Positions 46,607 through 55,951 of a DNA stretch of 64,000 nt are shown here, in pieces (within the stretch, counting starts at the first letter, position 1; each line of letters starts with the position of its first letter). This DNA is from Aureliella helgolandensis (GTDB lineage: Bacteria > Planctomycetota > Planctomycetia > Pirellulales > Pirellulaceae): NCBI RefSeq assembly GCF_007752135.1, contig NZ_CP036298.1:3038001-3102000 (forward strand), in the 5' to 3' direction. Made by a program: the position numbers and the translations under genes. Below the pieces are notes generated by a model. The model ran no database searches and was not told the origin of the DNA. It worked only from the letters and a program-made list of their open reading frames with translations.

Positions 46607-49398
46607 TGCAACGCGATCTGCCATTCGTTCATGATGTATGCAGCCAGCCTGGAAATGGCTGCGCATTCTGGTGGCGCTGTCTGTCGCTCATCTGCTTGCT
46701 CTTTGCAACAGGTTGCAGTGGCTGTCGCCCCGAGAGTGAGAGGCTGACCCGCGAAGAGATTGAGAAACGCTCGCGCGAGAGTCAAGAAAAACGAGAGGCA
46801 ATCGTCGCATCGGAACTGGTATCGCTGCCGGCAGACAGCGATTCAAGACTGTTGTTCGCTAAGCCTGGACATTGGTTCGAAACCCGTCAAGAATTCAAAT
46901 CCAATCGAGAGGATTTGCAAATTTTAGCCGTGGGGAGTGTAGGGCGTGGCGATCGCGTGACTCCACTGCCCGGCACCAATATCCTCAACGAGTTCACGCG
47001 ACGCACCAGCCTGCCGAAAGGGCAAACCAAATCGGTCGACCTCCAGTACTTTGTACCCTATTCCGCCATCGTGGAGCCGGAGGATTGGGCTCAGCCGGTT
47101 TCCAACCAGTTGACCTTCCGCACGGAGTTGCTCTCGTGGCCGCTGCTGACTCCGCTCACCGAACGCATTCCTAAGCCGGCAAATGAACTGAAGGCCCATG
47201 AGTTTCAGCTACTAGTCCTGTCTCCCGAAGCGTTAGCTTATGACTTCCTAGGTAGCCTCGATGCCGTCTTTTGGCGCAACGACGACTCGATGGCGGATGA
47301 GCGGATACGCAGCTATCATGTGCGGTTGGTAAAGCCTGTCAAAAATCAATACTCGCTGCCACGTAGCATGCTGACGATGACCTCCATCGCAGTCGTCGTT
47401 TGGGACGATGTCGCCGCTGAAGACGTGTCGCGTGAACAACAGCAAGCGCTGATTGATTGGGTGCATTGGGGCGGCCAGTTAGTGGTTAGTGGCCCGAGTA
47501 GTTGGACGCGTCTGCAGAATTCTTTTCTGTCTCCCTATTTACCTGCAGATAGCGCTGATTCCACGCTCTTGGAAACCGCCGATTTTGTTGAGCTTTCGGC
47601 GCACTGGGAGGTTGAGGATCGATCGCACCCCAAAATTCGTGAATCACTCGTTGTTCAGGGGGCGGCGATCGCGGGTCTCAATCTTAAACTGAACACAGAT
47701 GGTGCGTGGCTGCCAGGTACTGGGCACCTCGTGGCGGAGAGGCAAGTGGGCCGTGGCCGAGTCGTGTTGACGGCATTTCCACTACGTGAGACTCGCATCA
47801 ATCGCTGGAATTATTTTTCGAGCTTTCTCTCTAGCGGACTGCTGAGGAGGGCCTCGCGCGCATTCACCCAGTATGACGCCAATCAATCCTTGGCCCAGAT
47901 GTGGGCAGGACCGTTCAAGGGCGCGGAGCGCGATCCTCGCATGCACTCCAATTTCAGAATTCTTTCACGCGACCTGCCGCTGTCAGCAAACACCGTCCAG
48001 GAATTGGGAGAAACCAGGCTAGGGGAGCTGGGAACGTCCCTTGTAGGAACAACGAGATCCGGATCGGCATTGAACACACCTGGCAGTACTCAGCCGGGAG
48101 ATGCGGCAGCAGTTCAGGGACAGGGGAACTCCGGACGGACCGTCAAACCGTCATTTGCGGGTGACGCCTCAGCGGTTGCCGAAGAGCATTCAGCATCCCC
48201 GATGGTTGATGAAGCGATGCGCTGGGGGGGCGGCGGCGCAGCCTGGAATGATTTCTCCGGCTTGTCGCACTCTGCGTTGACGGCGCTGCGCTCGGCCGCA
48301 GGAATTGTGCTCCCGACACGCACGACAATTCTCTACCTCTTGGCCGGTTACTTATTCTGCTTAGTGCCGGTGAACTGGCTGCTGTTTCGTTTGATGGGAC
48401 GCTTGGAATATGCTTGGCTGGCTGCCCCCATCTTAGCGCTGGTGGGCGTGGTGGTGGTTACCAGTGTCGCCCGGTTGGATATCGGGTTTGCCCGTCGCAC
48501 TACCGAGATCTCGGTTTTGGAACTGCATGGCAGCTATCCTCGTGGGCACCTGACCCAATACGTGGCGTTGTATACTTCCCTGTCCACAAACTATGCGGTC
48601 GAATTGCCCGAGAATGGGAGCGTGGCTTTACCAAGTTCTGATGTTTCTCGAACAGACCGTCGTGCCGTGGACAAGATTCGAAATCTACGCACCAACTATG
48701 GACGCTCCGCTGGGGTGACACTCGAACCGTTAACGGTCTACTCCAATTCGACGGAAATGCTGCACGCAGAGCAAATGATTGAGTTTTCCGGAGGGATTCA
48801 GCTAGGAAAACTTGCGACCGGTGAGGAGGGCCTGAAGAACCGATCGGAACTGAACTTGAAAAGCACTCAGGTCTTGCGGTGTGCCGACGATGGCACGATT
48901 CATTCCGCTTGGGTAGGCGCGTTAGAGTCCGGAGGCTCGGCGGCACTGCGTTTTCAAAGGTTGTCGTCAAGCAATGGAGTGGAGGGATTTGCTTCGCAGT
49001 GGATGGCCAATCCTATTACCAGTGCTCAGCAAATTTCCGCTAGAGCGAAGACCGACTCCGAGGCCGATTCGGAATTGTGGATTGGGGGAGTGATGCTTGA
49101 GGTTCTCCGCAAAACGCCGCTGATGCCAGGGCAGATGCGATTGATTGGATACACTGACGACCACCCGGGGCAACTCAATATCATTCCGACCCAAGATCAA
49201 CTTGATGTGCGGTGCGTCGTGGTTGCGCATCTGCTGCCACAGACGCTGGGGCCGATCACTCCCGATGCAAATATTCAGAGTCGACGCATTGCTGCTTTGG
49301 ACAAGTTGTTGCAAGACGACCCACCGAATTCAGAGGAACCGCAGGAGGATGTATCGCCATCGGTCGGAGAACCTGGCGGAGAACCTCCCAAAATCTAG
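46606..49398 (+). CDS. Large membrane-anchored protein translationally coupled to polA, function unknown
   Basis: A 930-residue protein starting at GTG 46606, whose G is the last base of the polA stop; GGAGG seven bases upstream supports this start. It has an N-terminal lipoprotein-like signal (LLFATGC, Cys37), a long extracytoplasmic part with ALIDWVHWGGQLVVSGPSSW (glutamine-amidotransferase-like fold), a Gly/Ser-rich segment (about 480-545), two membrane spans (about 574-594 and 602-622) and a beta-rich tail. I do not recognise the family. The ABC ATPase follows 73 bases later, and a transport-linked role like GldG-type subunits is a guess. Confidence 0.7.
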   Translation: MQRDLPFVHDVCSQPGNGCAFWWRCLSLICLLFATGCSGCRPESERLTREEIEKRSRESQEKREAIVASELVSLPADSDSRLLFAKPGHWFETRQEFKSNREDLQILAVGSVGRGDRVTPLPGTNILNEFTRRTSLPKGQTKSVDLQYFVPYSAIVEPEDWAQPVSNQLTFRTELLSWPLLTPLTERIPKPANELKAHEFQLLVLSPEALAYDFLGSLDAVFWRNDDSMADERIRSYHVRLVKPVKNQYSLPRSMLTMTSIAVVVWDDVAAEDVSREQQQALIDWVHWGGQLVVSGPSSWTRLQNSFLSPYLPADSADSTLLETADFVELSAHWEVEDRSHPKIRESLVVQGAAIAGLNLKLNTDGAWLPGTGHLVAERQVGRGRVVLTAFPLRETRINRWNYFSSFLSSGLLRRASRAFTQYDANQSLAQMWAGPFKGAERDPRMHSNFRILSRDLPLSANTVQELGETRLGELGTSLVGTTRSGSALNTPGSTQPGDAAAVQGQGNSGRTVKPSFAGDASAVAEEHSASPMVDEAMRWGGGGAAWNDFSGLSHSALTALRSAAGIVLPTRTTILYLLAGYLFCLVPVNWLLFRLMGRLEYAWLAAPILALVGVVVVTSVARLDIGFARRTTEISVLELHGSYPRGHLTQYVALYTSLSTNYAVELPENGSVALPSSDVSRTDRRAVDKIRNLRTNYGRSAGVTLEPLTVYSNSTEMLHAEQMIEFSGGIQLGKLATGEEGLKNRSELNLKSTQVLRCADDGTIHSAWVGALESGGSAALRFQRLSSSNGVEGFASQWMANPITSAQQISARAKTDSEADSELWIGGVMLEVLRKTPLMPGQMRLIGYTDDHPGQLNIIPTQDQLDVRCVVVAHLLPQTLGPITPDANIQSRRIAALDKLLQDDPPNSEEPQEDVSPSVGEPGGEPPKI

Positions 49399-49471
49399 CT
49401 CCAACGCTCTTGCGCTTCCTGGCCCTCGATCCTTCGCTCCCGTTCCTAGAACTCCCCGCTTAAGCCGTTCC

Positions 49472-50398
49472 ATGATTGAAATCTCAGAGTTTGGAAAAGA
49501 CTATGGCGAATTTACAGCCGTGGGCTCCATATCGCTTAAGATCGAAGCGGGAGAGATGTTTGGGTTCATTGGCCCCAACGGAGCTGGAAAAAGCACGACC
49601 ATTCGCTACTTGGCAACCCTACTGAAGGCGACGCGGGGGGATGCCACGGTCAACGGATACAGCGTCAACAAAGATCCGATGAATGTCCGCCGCAGTATCG
49701 GCTACATGCCCGACGACTTTGGTGTCTACGACGGAATGAAGGTTTGGGAGTTTCTCGATTTTTTTGCGGTGGCCTACAAGATCGGTCGCTCCCAACGCAA
49801 GCAAGTCATTATGGACGTGCTGGAACTGTTGGATCTAGGGCACAAACGGGACGATTTCGTCAACGGGTTGTCGCGAGGAATGAAGCAGAGGTTATGCCTA
49901 GCCAAGACGCTGGTGCATGATCCCCCCGTGTTGATTCTCGACGAGCCTACGAGCGGATTGGATCCACGCGCACGAATCGAGGTCAAGGCACTACTCAAAG
50001 AGCTGCGTCGGATGGGAAAGACGGTTTTGATCAGCAGCCACATTTTGTCGGAGCTGGCCGACTGTTGCTCTTCAATTGGAATTATTGAGCGTGGTGAATT
50101 GCTGATGAGTGGTCCGATCGACAATGTGTATCGTCAGATTCGCCGAAATCGGCAAGTGGACATTCGTTTCAATGGGCAGGTGGAAGCTGGGGTTTCCATT
50201 CTGCGTTCGTGCCCCGAGCTACGCGACATCGAAATCTTGGGAGATCGAGTACTCGTTGAACTTGAAGCGGACGATCAGCAATTAGCGGAAATCATGAATC
50301 GCCTAGTCCAAGGAGGAGTTTCAATGCGGAGCTTTAATGACAAAGAGCCGACATTGGAAGACGTGTTCATGATGGTGACCAAGGGGCTCGTTACCTAA
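49472..50398 (+). CDS. ABC transporter ATP-binding protein
   Basis: A 308-residue ATPase. Walker A is GPNGAGKST, the signature is NGLSRGMKQRL, Walker B is VLILDEPTSGLDP and the switch is LISSHIL. The Q-loop reads GYMPDDFGVYDGM, a variant with Pro-Asp-Asp. It belongs to the DrrA/CcmA-type exporters with a C-terminal extra domain (from about 220). The frame extends upstream to 49145, but that part overlaps the previous gene; the ATG at 49472 is right for the family. No permease gene follows: the next gene is convergent, with overlapping stops. The 930-residue membrane protein upstream may be its partner. Confidence 0.92.
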   Translation: MIEISEFGKDYGEFTAVGSISLKIEAGEMFGFIGPNGAGKSTTIRYLATLLKATRGDATVNGYSVNKDPMNVRRSIGYMPDDFGVYDGMKVWEFLDFFAVAYKIGRSQRKQVIMDVLELLDLGHKRDDFVNGLSRGMKQRLCLAKTLVHDPPVLILDEPTSGLDPRARIEVKALLKELRRMGKTVLISSHILSELADCCSSIGIIERGELLMSGPIDNVYRQIRRNRQVDIRFNGQVEAGVSILRSCPELRDIEILGDRVLVELEADDQQLAEIMNRLVQGGVSMRSFNDKEPTLEDVFMMVTKGLVT

Positions 50399-52080
50399 TT
50401 CTTGTCATCCGCCGGAATGGAGGGCGATTCCGTCGTCGACTCGGCTGCCGCAGCTTCTGCATTCGATGCGGGCTGTGGCGGCTCGGCTGCCGCAGCCGCA
50501 TTGAGCTTGCGGACGACGTCTTCGTGACTCTTCGCCATCTGTGGATTGTTCTCGCGACGATAAAGCTCAGCGGCGCGACGGTGGTAGTCCACCACGGTCG
50601 GAGCAATCTCGATAGCGTTCTCAAACGCAGTGATTGCCTTTTGATTGCGTTCTAGGCGAGTAAGAATAATACCCATTGTGTCGTAGTATTCTGCCCGCGG
50701 GGTTTTCGCTGCAGCGGCGGAAATAACGCACCGCTGTGCGTAGTCCAGCGCCTCCTCCAGACGGTCTGCCGATGGGCTGGCTGCCAAGGAGTAAGCTAGG
50801 TTATTCAGAGACTGTGGTTGCGTAGGTAGGCGAATGACAACTTGTTCCAAGTGCGGGATGGCCTGCTCGTAATCTTCGCGTTTTAAGAAGGTTTCAGCTA
50901 GCCAGGCATGGGTGGCAACGGTGGCCTTGCCTTCAGCCAAGAAGGTTCGGAGCATGGCCACCATCTCATTGTTGACCTTCGAACCCCCGCTTCCCGCCAG
51001 CTGAGCGATCTCCTCTGGAACACGAGGGTTGGTGGGATCCAGGCGCATGGCGCGGTCCAGGTAACCGATTTGAGCTTGAGATTTTCCGTCGCTGGTTCCC
51101 ACGACGCTCATGCGAAACTTGAGTCGATAGACCTCCGATTGGGCTCGTTGAATATCGGGTGTAACTTCGAATTCGAGGTTCTGGGGGAAGAGCAGACGTT
51201 CGGCTTCATCCAATCTCTTTTGCTCGGCTAAAAATTGGGCGAGAGTCAAGCGTGCAACCGCATCCTTAGGATCGTCTTGGAGCACTTGCCGCAAGTGCTC
51301 TTCGGCTGTCTTGCCAGCTTGTTCCGCCACGCGAGGATTTCCCAAGGCGGATGCCAAGCGGGCCAAATTGACATTCTGACTTGGATCGCGTTCGGCTGCA
51401 GTGGCCATAAAGCTGAGTGCTTCGTTGCCGCGTCCTAGATCGGCGAACAGCTTGGCTGCGATTAACAGAAGACGGACTGGCATCCGCTCCCATCGCGCAC
51501 CCTGAGTGAGGTGATGGAGCAGGATTGGCAAATTCTGTTCTGGAGCTCTCTGAACTTTCGGAAAGAAAATCTCCGACAAAACGGCATGGGCTGGAGCATA
51601 GCCACCGGGGCCGCTATTGGGGGCAATCTTAACCAGCATTCTTTCTGCTTGGGCGACGGCACCTCGTTGAGCCATTGTCGCACCGATCACAAACTGGGCG
51701 CGATCGGTGGGTGAAAGCAGTTGAGCACGGCGGAAGAGTACGTCTGCGAACGGCGATACCTCAGCGCGTTTCTCGCTTTCCGCTGCTTCATCGGTGGTGG
51801 AGGGCTCCTCTACGGAGGATTCTGCTTCTGGCGTATTCGACGGCACTGCTGGCGCCCAGGCTTGTTCCCAGCCCGCGATCTCTTCGTCCCCCAGCTCCAT
51901 GTACCATTGGGCTAGAGCGCGATGATCACCGCGAGATGCGATGAACACAAAACTGATACCGGCGATCAATAAGTACACTGGCCACATGACCAGTAACACC
52001 TTCTTCCATTCGCGGGTGATAATCCAATCGTAGACAAACCCTGCGATAGACACTGGCCAGCGAAACGGATCGAGTTGCAT
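50395..52080 (-). CDS. Membrane-anchored TPR-repeat protein
   Basis: A 561-residue protein with one membrane span (about 28-50, VLLVMWPVYLLIAGISFVFI), a Glu/Ser-rich linker (about 75-105) and tetratricopeptide repeats over most of the rest (for example RLTLAQFLAEQKRLDEAERL, QSLNNLAYSLA and YDTMGIILTRLERNQKAITA). The C-terminus is Ala/Pro/Glu-rich and low in complexity. Probably a scaffold facing the periplasm or paryphoplasm. I chose the ATG at 52080; the frame extends to 52194 without a family-like start. Its stop codon overlaps that of the ABC gene tail-to-tail. Confidence 0.85.
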   Translation of the reverse strand: MQLDPFRWPVSIAGFVYDWIITREWKKVLLVMWPVYLLIAGISFVFIASRGDHRALAQWYMELGDEEIAGWEQAWAPAVPSNTPEAESSVEEPSTTDEAAESEKRAEVSPFADVLFRRAQLLSPTDRAQFVIGATMAQRGAVAQAERMLVKIAPNSGPGGYAPAHAVLSEIFFPKVQRAPEQNLPILLHHLTQGARWERMPVRLLLIAAKLFADLGRGNEALSFMATAAERDPSQNVNLARLASALGNPRVAEQAGKTAEEHLRQVLQDDPKDAVARLTLAQFLAEQKRLDEAERLLFPQNLEFEVTPDIQRAQSEVYRLKFRMSVVGTSDGKSQAQIGYLDRAMRLDPTNPRVPEEIAQLAGSGGSKVNNEMVAMLRTFLAEGKATVATHAWLAETFLKREDYEQAIPHLEQVVIRLPTQPQSLNNLAYSLAASPSADRLEEALDYAQRCVISAAAAKTPRAEYYDTMGIILTRLERNQKAITAFENAIEIAPTVVDYHRRAAELYRRENNPQMAKSHEDVVRKLNAAAAAEPPQPASNAEAAAAESTTESPSIPADDKN

Positions 52081-52324
52081 GGTAGGTTCCGAGCTGGATA
52101 TGCACAATAAGCTGCTTAAAACAAGAAACGGCGGCCCATTGGGGGCAAGTGGGCCAGAGCCTATAATAATAGCTGAAAAGCGATTTGTGGCCACAACCGC
52201 TAGAAGTAGGCTGCAGTCCTCCTACTCCCCCTTTGGTTTCTGGTGATTGTTCCAATTCGATCGATTATGCTGATTGGGTATCGTGCTAAGGATGATAGTT
52301 CAGTAGCTTGGGAGAGAGTCCGCC

Positions 52325-52531
52325 ATGGACGTTCTCATTCAGGGTGTCGGACCGTATTTAGCCGAGCCGTTCTACATTTACGACCTCCTGCTTCGATGGA
52401 GAAACTACGATGCATTGCTTGGTGAGTTCCCCCGGTCCAATCTTGGTCCGCTTGAGTATTTGCGCTGCGTTGATTTGCGGGCCGTTTGTGGCTTGCGAAT
52501 CGCGAGCTCAGAAGTCGGATACCGCCGTTAG
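52325..52531 (+). CDS. Possible leader ORF overlapping msrA
   Basis: A 68-codon frame starting at ATG 52325 with GGGAG about eight bases upstream. It overlaps the first 122 bases of msrA in another frame. The beginning (MDVLIQGVGPYLAEPFYIYD) reads like protein, but the rest does not, and no family is known. It could be an upstream ORF tuning msrA translation, or chance. Confidence 0.22.
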   Translation: MDVLIQGVGPYLAEPFYIYDLLLRWRNYDALLGEFPRSNLGPLEYLRCVDLRAVCGLRIASSEVGYRR

Positions 52532-53159
52532 CGATAATGCAAACAACGACGATTCCAAGCCACAGCAGGTTTCCAAGCCCCTCGAGGATACTCCGGCTGG
52601 CAAGGAGACGGCTGCCCAATCACAGGCAATTGCCACATTTGGGGGTGGGTGTTTTTGGTGCGTTGAAGCCGTCTTCGAGAATATGCAAGGCGTGCAGAGT
52701 GTGGTTTCAGGTTACGCGGGCGGAGCTGGCGCCAATCCCTCCTACAAAGCGGTTTGCACGGGAAGGACAGGGCATGCCGAGGTCTGTCAGATTCACTATG
52801 ACCCAGCGGTCGTAAGCTACCCCGAGCTCCTGGAGGTGTTCTGGAAGACACACGATCCCACCACGCTCAATCGCCAAGGAGCTGATATTGGTACGCAGTA
52901 TCGCTCCATCATCATGTATCACGATGACGAGCAAAAGGAACTGGCCGAGAAGTACAAAGCCAAGCTCAACGATGCTGGAGCGTTCCGTAGCCCTGTTGTA
53001 ACTGAGATTGCTAAGTTAACGCCATTCTATGAAGCGGAAGGCTATCATCAGGACTACTACCGCAATAATCCCAACGACGGATATTGCGCCGGAGTCGTTC
53101 GTCCCAAGGTGGAAAAGTTCAAGCAAGTGTTTGCAGACAAAGTTGCGGATCCCAAGTGA
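52410..53159 (+). CDS. msrA: Exported peptide methionine sulfoxide reductase A
   Basis: A 249-residue MsrA that reduces methionine-S-sulfoxide in proteins. It has an N-terminal export signal (about 8-30; FVAC at 27-30 is a weak lipobox) and a polar linker (about 34-72). The catalytic motif GGGCFWC (Cys81) follows, then VVSGYAGG and GRTGHAEVCQIHYDP. The C-terminal YHQDYYRNNP and a Cys near GYCAGVVRP are typical resolving parts. It likely protects envelope proteins from oxidation. ATG start at 52410 with GGAG eight bases upstream. A short second frame overlaps its 5' end. Assignment is confident; location follows from the signal. Confidence 0.95.
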   Translation: MHCLVSSPGPILVRLSICAALICGPFVACESRAQKSDTAVSDNANNDDSKPQQVSKPLEDTPAGKETAAQSQAIATFGGGCFWCVEAVFENMQGVQSVVSGYAGGAGANPSYKAVCTGRTGHAEVCQIHYDPAVVSYPELLEVFWKTHDPTTLNRQGADIGTQYRSIIMYHDDEQKELAEKYKAKLNDAGAFRSPVVTEIAKLTPFYEAEGYHQDYYRNNPNDGYCAGVVRPKVEKFKQVFADKVADPK

Positions 53160-53214
53160 GCTTGAGACACGCGAATCCTTGGCCGATGCCACTGTGACTC
53201 TGCAAATGGTCTAG

Positions 53215-53367
53215 CTATTGATTTCCCGCTTGGATGTTCACCCAGGCGACGTAACTCAGCCAACCTAGCCATAGAAGATAGATGCTGGCGAGTGCAAGCA
53301 AGATCCAAACTGGTCGGCGCCCCTTGGGAATCTCATCGGGGCGCGGCTGTGGCGATGGGCTGGGCAT
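53215..53367 (-). CDS. Small single-pass membrane protein
   Basis: A 50-residue protein from ATG 53367: a Pro/Arg-rich N-terminus (PSPSPQPRPDEIPKGRR) and one hydrophobic span (about 20-40, WILLALASIYLLWLGWLSYV). The frame runs upstream to 53481 without a better start. Small proteins of this plan are frequent in planctomycetes; function unknown. It is convergent with msrA, the stops about 55 bases apart. Confidence 0.5.
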   Translation of the reverse strand: MPSPSPQPRPDEIPKGRRPVWILLALASIYLLWLGWLSYVAWVNIQAGNQ

Positions 53368-53861
53368 GCAATGGAGACAATTCGAGAGAGGGGCGATGCT
53401 GGTATGCATTTGCGGTGTCCCAAATTGTACTGCAACTGATCCGAGTGGCAACAAGCACTGCTCGACTTGGCATGTCCCCATCCCGCTGCATGCCGATTGT
53501 TAACATCGCAACACGCGGCGTAAGCAAGGAAGAGGGATTGACGCGATGGGGCCGTGGATGGCACTACCTCAGCGTTAAAACCCGAAAACGCTCCCCAACG
53601 GCACGCCTCTACGCAGTAGTTTCCAGGCTCAAGATATCAACACGCCGGAGAGTCGGTTTGCAGCGTCCAGCAGTGGCTATGACCTGCGATTGCGATTTTT
53701 CAGGGAGGATAGGTGGCGTGACGCCGTTGTAAAACGGTTAAACGCCAGGGTGCGCTGGAGCAAAGCTGGGCTATCAGATCGGTAGACGCTTTGCCTAGGG
53801 AGAGTGCCCGGGGGGGAAAGGCACCCACGCTCCCTGAAAATTCTTGTGCTGGTACAGAGGG
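53368..53861. other. Spacer between the small membrane protein and the protease gene
   Basis: About 490 bases without a convincing gene. A G/C-rich imperfect inverted repeat lies around 53800-53837 (agggag ... ctccct), just past the protease stop. It could help terminate the protease transcript, but no T-run follows. Confidence 0.35.
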
Positions 53862-55133
53862 TTAGGATTCTGGACTGGAATCTAGCACGGCGGTGGCTTG
53901 GAGCTTTTGACCATTTCTGAAGATGACCAGCGAGACCGATTTTCCAACGGGCGTGAGTCCAACGGATTGGACCAGATGTCCGTCGTTGTAGATTTTCGAT
54001 CCGTTAAACTCCAGGATCACATCGCCGACCCTCACTCCTCCTCGATCGGCCGGGGAGTTGGGAATAATCGATTTTACGAGAGCTCCCATGTTGGTCCCCA
54101 AGCCAAGACGGCGGGCGGTGATTGGGTCAAATGCATTTTCCAATTGGACACCGAGGTAAGCGCGTTGCAAGCGTCCACTCGAGACCAGTTGTTCGGCAAC
54201 GACCATCGCCATATTGATGGGAATGGTAAAGCCAATCCCCTCGTTTCCACCTGAATTGCTGGCGATTGCGGTGTTGATGCCAACAATTTGACCGTAGTAA
54301 TTGAGAAGTGGGCCACCACTATTGCCTGGATTAATCGCAGCATCCGTCTGGAAGAAATTCTGGATTTCAATTTCTTTGGACCCGAGTTCCAAATTGCGCC
54401 GCCCTTTGGCGCTGAGAATCCCGGAGGTGACTGAGTGGCTGAGGCCGAATGGGCTACCGATGGCGAGGACAAAGTCGCCTACTTCCATTGCGTCACTGTC
54501 GCCAAGTTCGGCGGTGACTAGGTCGCGTTCTGCGATTTGAATAATGGCTACGTCAGTAGACGGATCGGTCCAAACTTGAGTCGGTTGAAGGCGTCGACCA
54601 CTGTTCAGCTCGAGGCGGATCGAATGGATATCTGCTGGATGGATGACGTGACGGTTGGTGAGCACATGGGGAGTGCCTGCAACGTTGACCAGCACACCAG
54701 CTCCCGCCTCTTCGATACGACTACTGGCAAAGCCCTTGCCTGTCTCGGCTGTTTTCGTGGCTTCGATGTGGACGATGGTCGGGCTGGCGAAGTGAACGAT
54801 TCGCCGCACGAGTGTTAGTTGACGCGAGAGAGCATCGGCCTCGGCACGCAACTCTTTAAACTCATGAGCTCGGCTGTTGCTTTCCGGAAGGACCGGTTGA
54901 TTATAGTCTCGCGACACACTCGACAGCGGTGCCTCTCGCGAGACTGGGCGTTGCCGTCGGCTGGAGTCTGCATAATCGCCGTTGGCGTATTCGCTCGCAG
55001 CGGATGGTGGGTCCAGCGATGGTCTTAGGACTATCTGTGCATGCGCCGTAGCTACGTTGAGCTTGGCAGCCAACAGCCCTAGGGCAATACATATCAGGCG
55101 TCTCGTCAGGCAAAGCTTGCGCACCACTAACAT
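53862..55133 (-). CDS. HtrA/DegP-type serine protease with PDZ domain
   Basis: A 423-residue exported protease. An N-terminal signal (about 10-32, ending AHAQ) and a charged, coiled-coil-prone stretch (about 85-110) precede the trypsin-like domain with catalytic His162 (TNRHV), Asp194 (STDVAI) and Ser272 (NPGNSGGP). One PDZ domain follows (about 325-415; YLGVQLENA and ADRGGVRVGDVIL). Such proteins degrade or refold damaged envelope proteins. Only one PDZ is present, as in DegS-like enzymes, but there is no N-terminal membrane anchor beyond the signal. ATG start. Confidence 0.93.
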   Translation of the reverse strand: MLVVRKLCLTRRLICIALGLLAAKLNVATAHAQIVLRPSLDPPSAASEYANGDYADSSRRQRPVSREAPLSSVSRDYNQPVLPESNSRAHEFKELRAEADALSRQLTLVRRIVHFASPTIVHIEATKTAETGKGFASSRIEEAGAGVLVNVAGTPHVLTNRHVIHPADIHSIRLELNSGRRLQPTQVWTDPSTDVAIIQIAERDLVTAELGDSDAMEVGDFVLAIGSPFGLSHSVTSGILSAKGRRNLELGSKEIEIQNFFQTDAAINPGNSGGPLLNYYGQIVGINTAIASNSGGNEGIGFTIPINMAMVVAEQLVSSGRLQRAYLGVQLENAFDPITARRLGLGTNMGALVKSIIPNSPADRGGVRVGDVILEFNGSKIYNDGHLVQSVGLTPVGKSVSLVIFRNGQKLQATAVLDSSPES

Positions 55134-55513
55134 CCTCGGCTGGCAGTTAACCCAATATGCTCAAAGCAAATGAGCTGCTGGGGAGTCCACAGAATCCACC
55201 AACATCCAATGTCGGAAGATACACGAATTCACTCGTAAGGTGTGGAATCGGCTGTCCCGCCGAGACTCGTCTAAACTAAACGGCTAGCAAGTCAATGATT
55301 GCTAGCGAAGCGGCCTACATGTACCCAAAAGTCACGGTATTCGGAACCGAACAGTTGTGCATGTGGTTCCGATCAGTAGGGTCGTACCTCCTTATCCGAT
55401 GCAATCGGCATTGGTTGCACCGGCTGATCACGGCTTACCGCCAACCCTCGTCCATTCACTGCCGCATAAAATGGCTAGTGGCACCGCAGGATATTGGCGT
55501 GCTGCGTTGCATC
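55134..55513. other. Spacer between protease and DksA-like genes
   Basis: A 380-base stretch presumably holding the protease promoter. No gene, RNA or clear hairpin was recognised. Confidence 0.35.
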
Positions 55514-55897
55514 CTACGCACTTGACGTCAGTTCGGTCCAGTCTGCAAAGCCGGAATTTTCCAGTTTTACTTGGCAGGCAATGCAGAGCGTGGCAAAGGG
55601 CAGAATCTCCAGTCTCGCCAAAGGGATCTTCTTATCACATCCTTCGCAATTGCCAAATTTTCCGCTATTCATACGACTGAGCGCATTGTCAATTGCGTCC
55701 AACTCGTGCGATTCAAGTTCTGCCCGCTGGCTGGACACTTCTTCATCGGAAGAGTCCAACGCAACATCCGCCAGCTCTCCCGATGCGTTTTTGAGTTGTC
55801 GCAAAGCGTGGAGATCCCCGCGGAGTGCGCTGCGGATTAACTCGCGACGTTGGAATAGCACTGCTCTGAGTTTTGCGATGGCGGTCTGTCGGGACAT
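55514..55897 (-). CDS. DksA/TraR family zinc-finger protein
   Basis: A 127-residue protein with a helical N-terminal half (about 5-80) and a C4 zinc finger: CEGC (about 86-89) and CIAC (about 107-110), after FGNCEGC and before KLENSGF. In DksA this finger and the coiled coil enter the RNA polymerase secondary channel. The DxxDA tip motif of true DksA is matched only by SHELDAIDNAL, so function in ppGpp response is uncertain. I chose the ATG at 55897 over a TTG at 55915. The glycosyltransferase gene lies just upstream, same strand. Confidence 0.88.
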   Translation of the reverse strand: MSRQTAIAKLRAVLFQRRELIRSALRGDLHALRQLKNASGELADVALDSSDEEVSSQRAELESHELDAIDNALSRMNSGKFGNCEGCDKKIPLARLEILPFATLCIACQVKLENSGFADWTELTSSA

Positions 55898-55951
55898 CTC
55901 GCGATTCCTTGTCAAAGGTGAGCCTCTGAGGAAGTTTCATGACACACGCTA

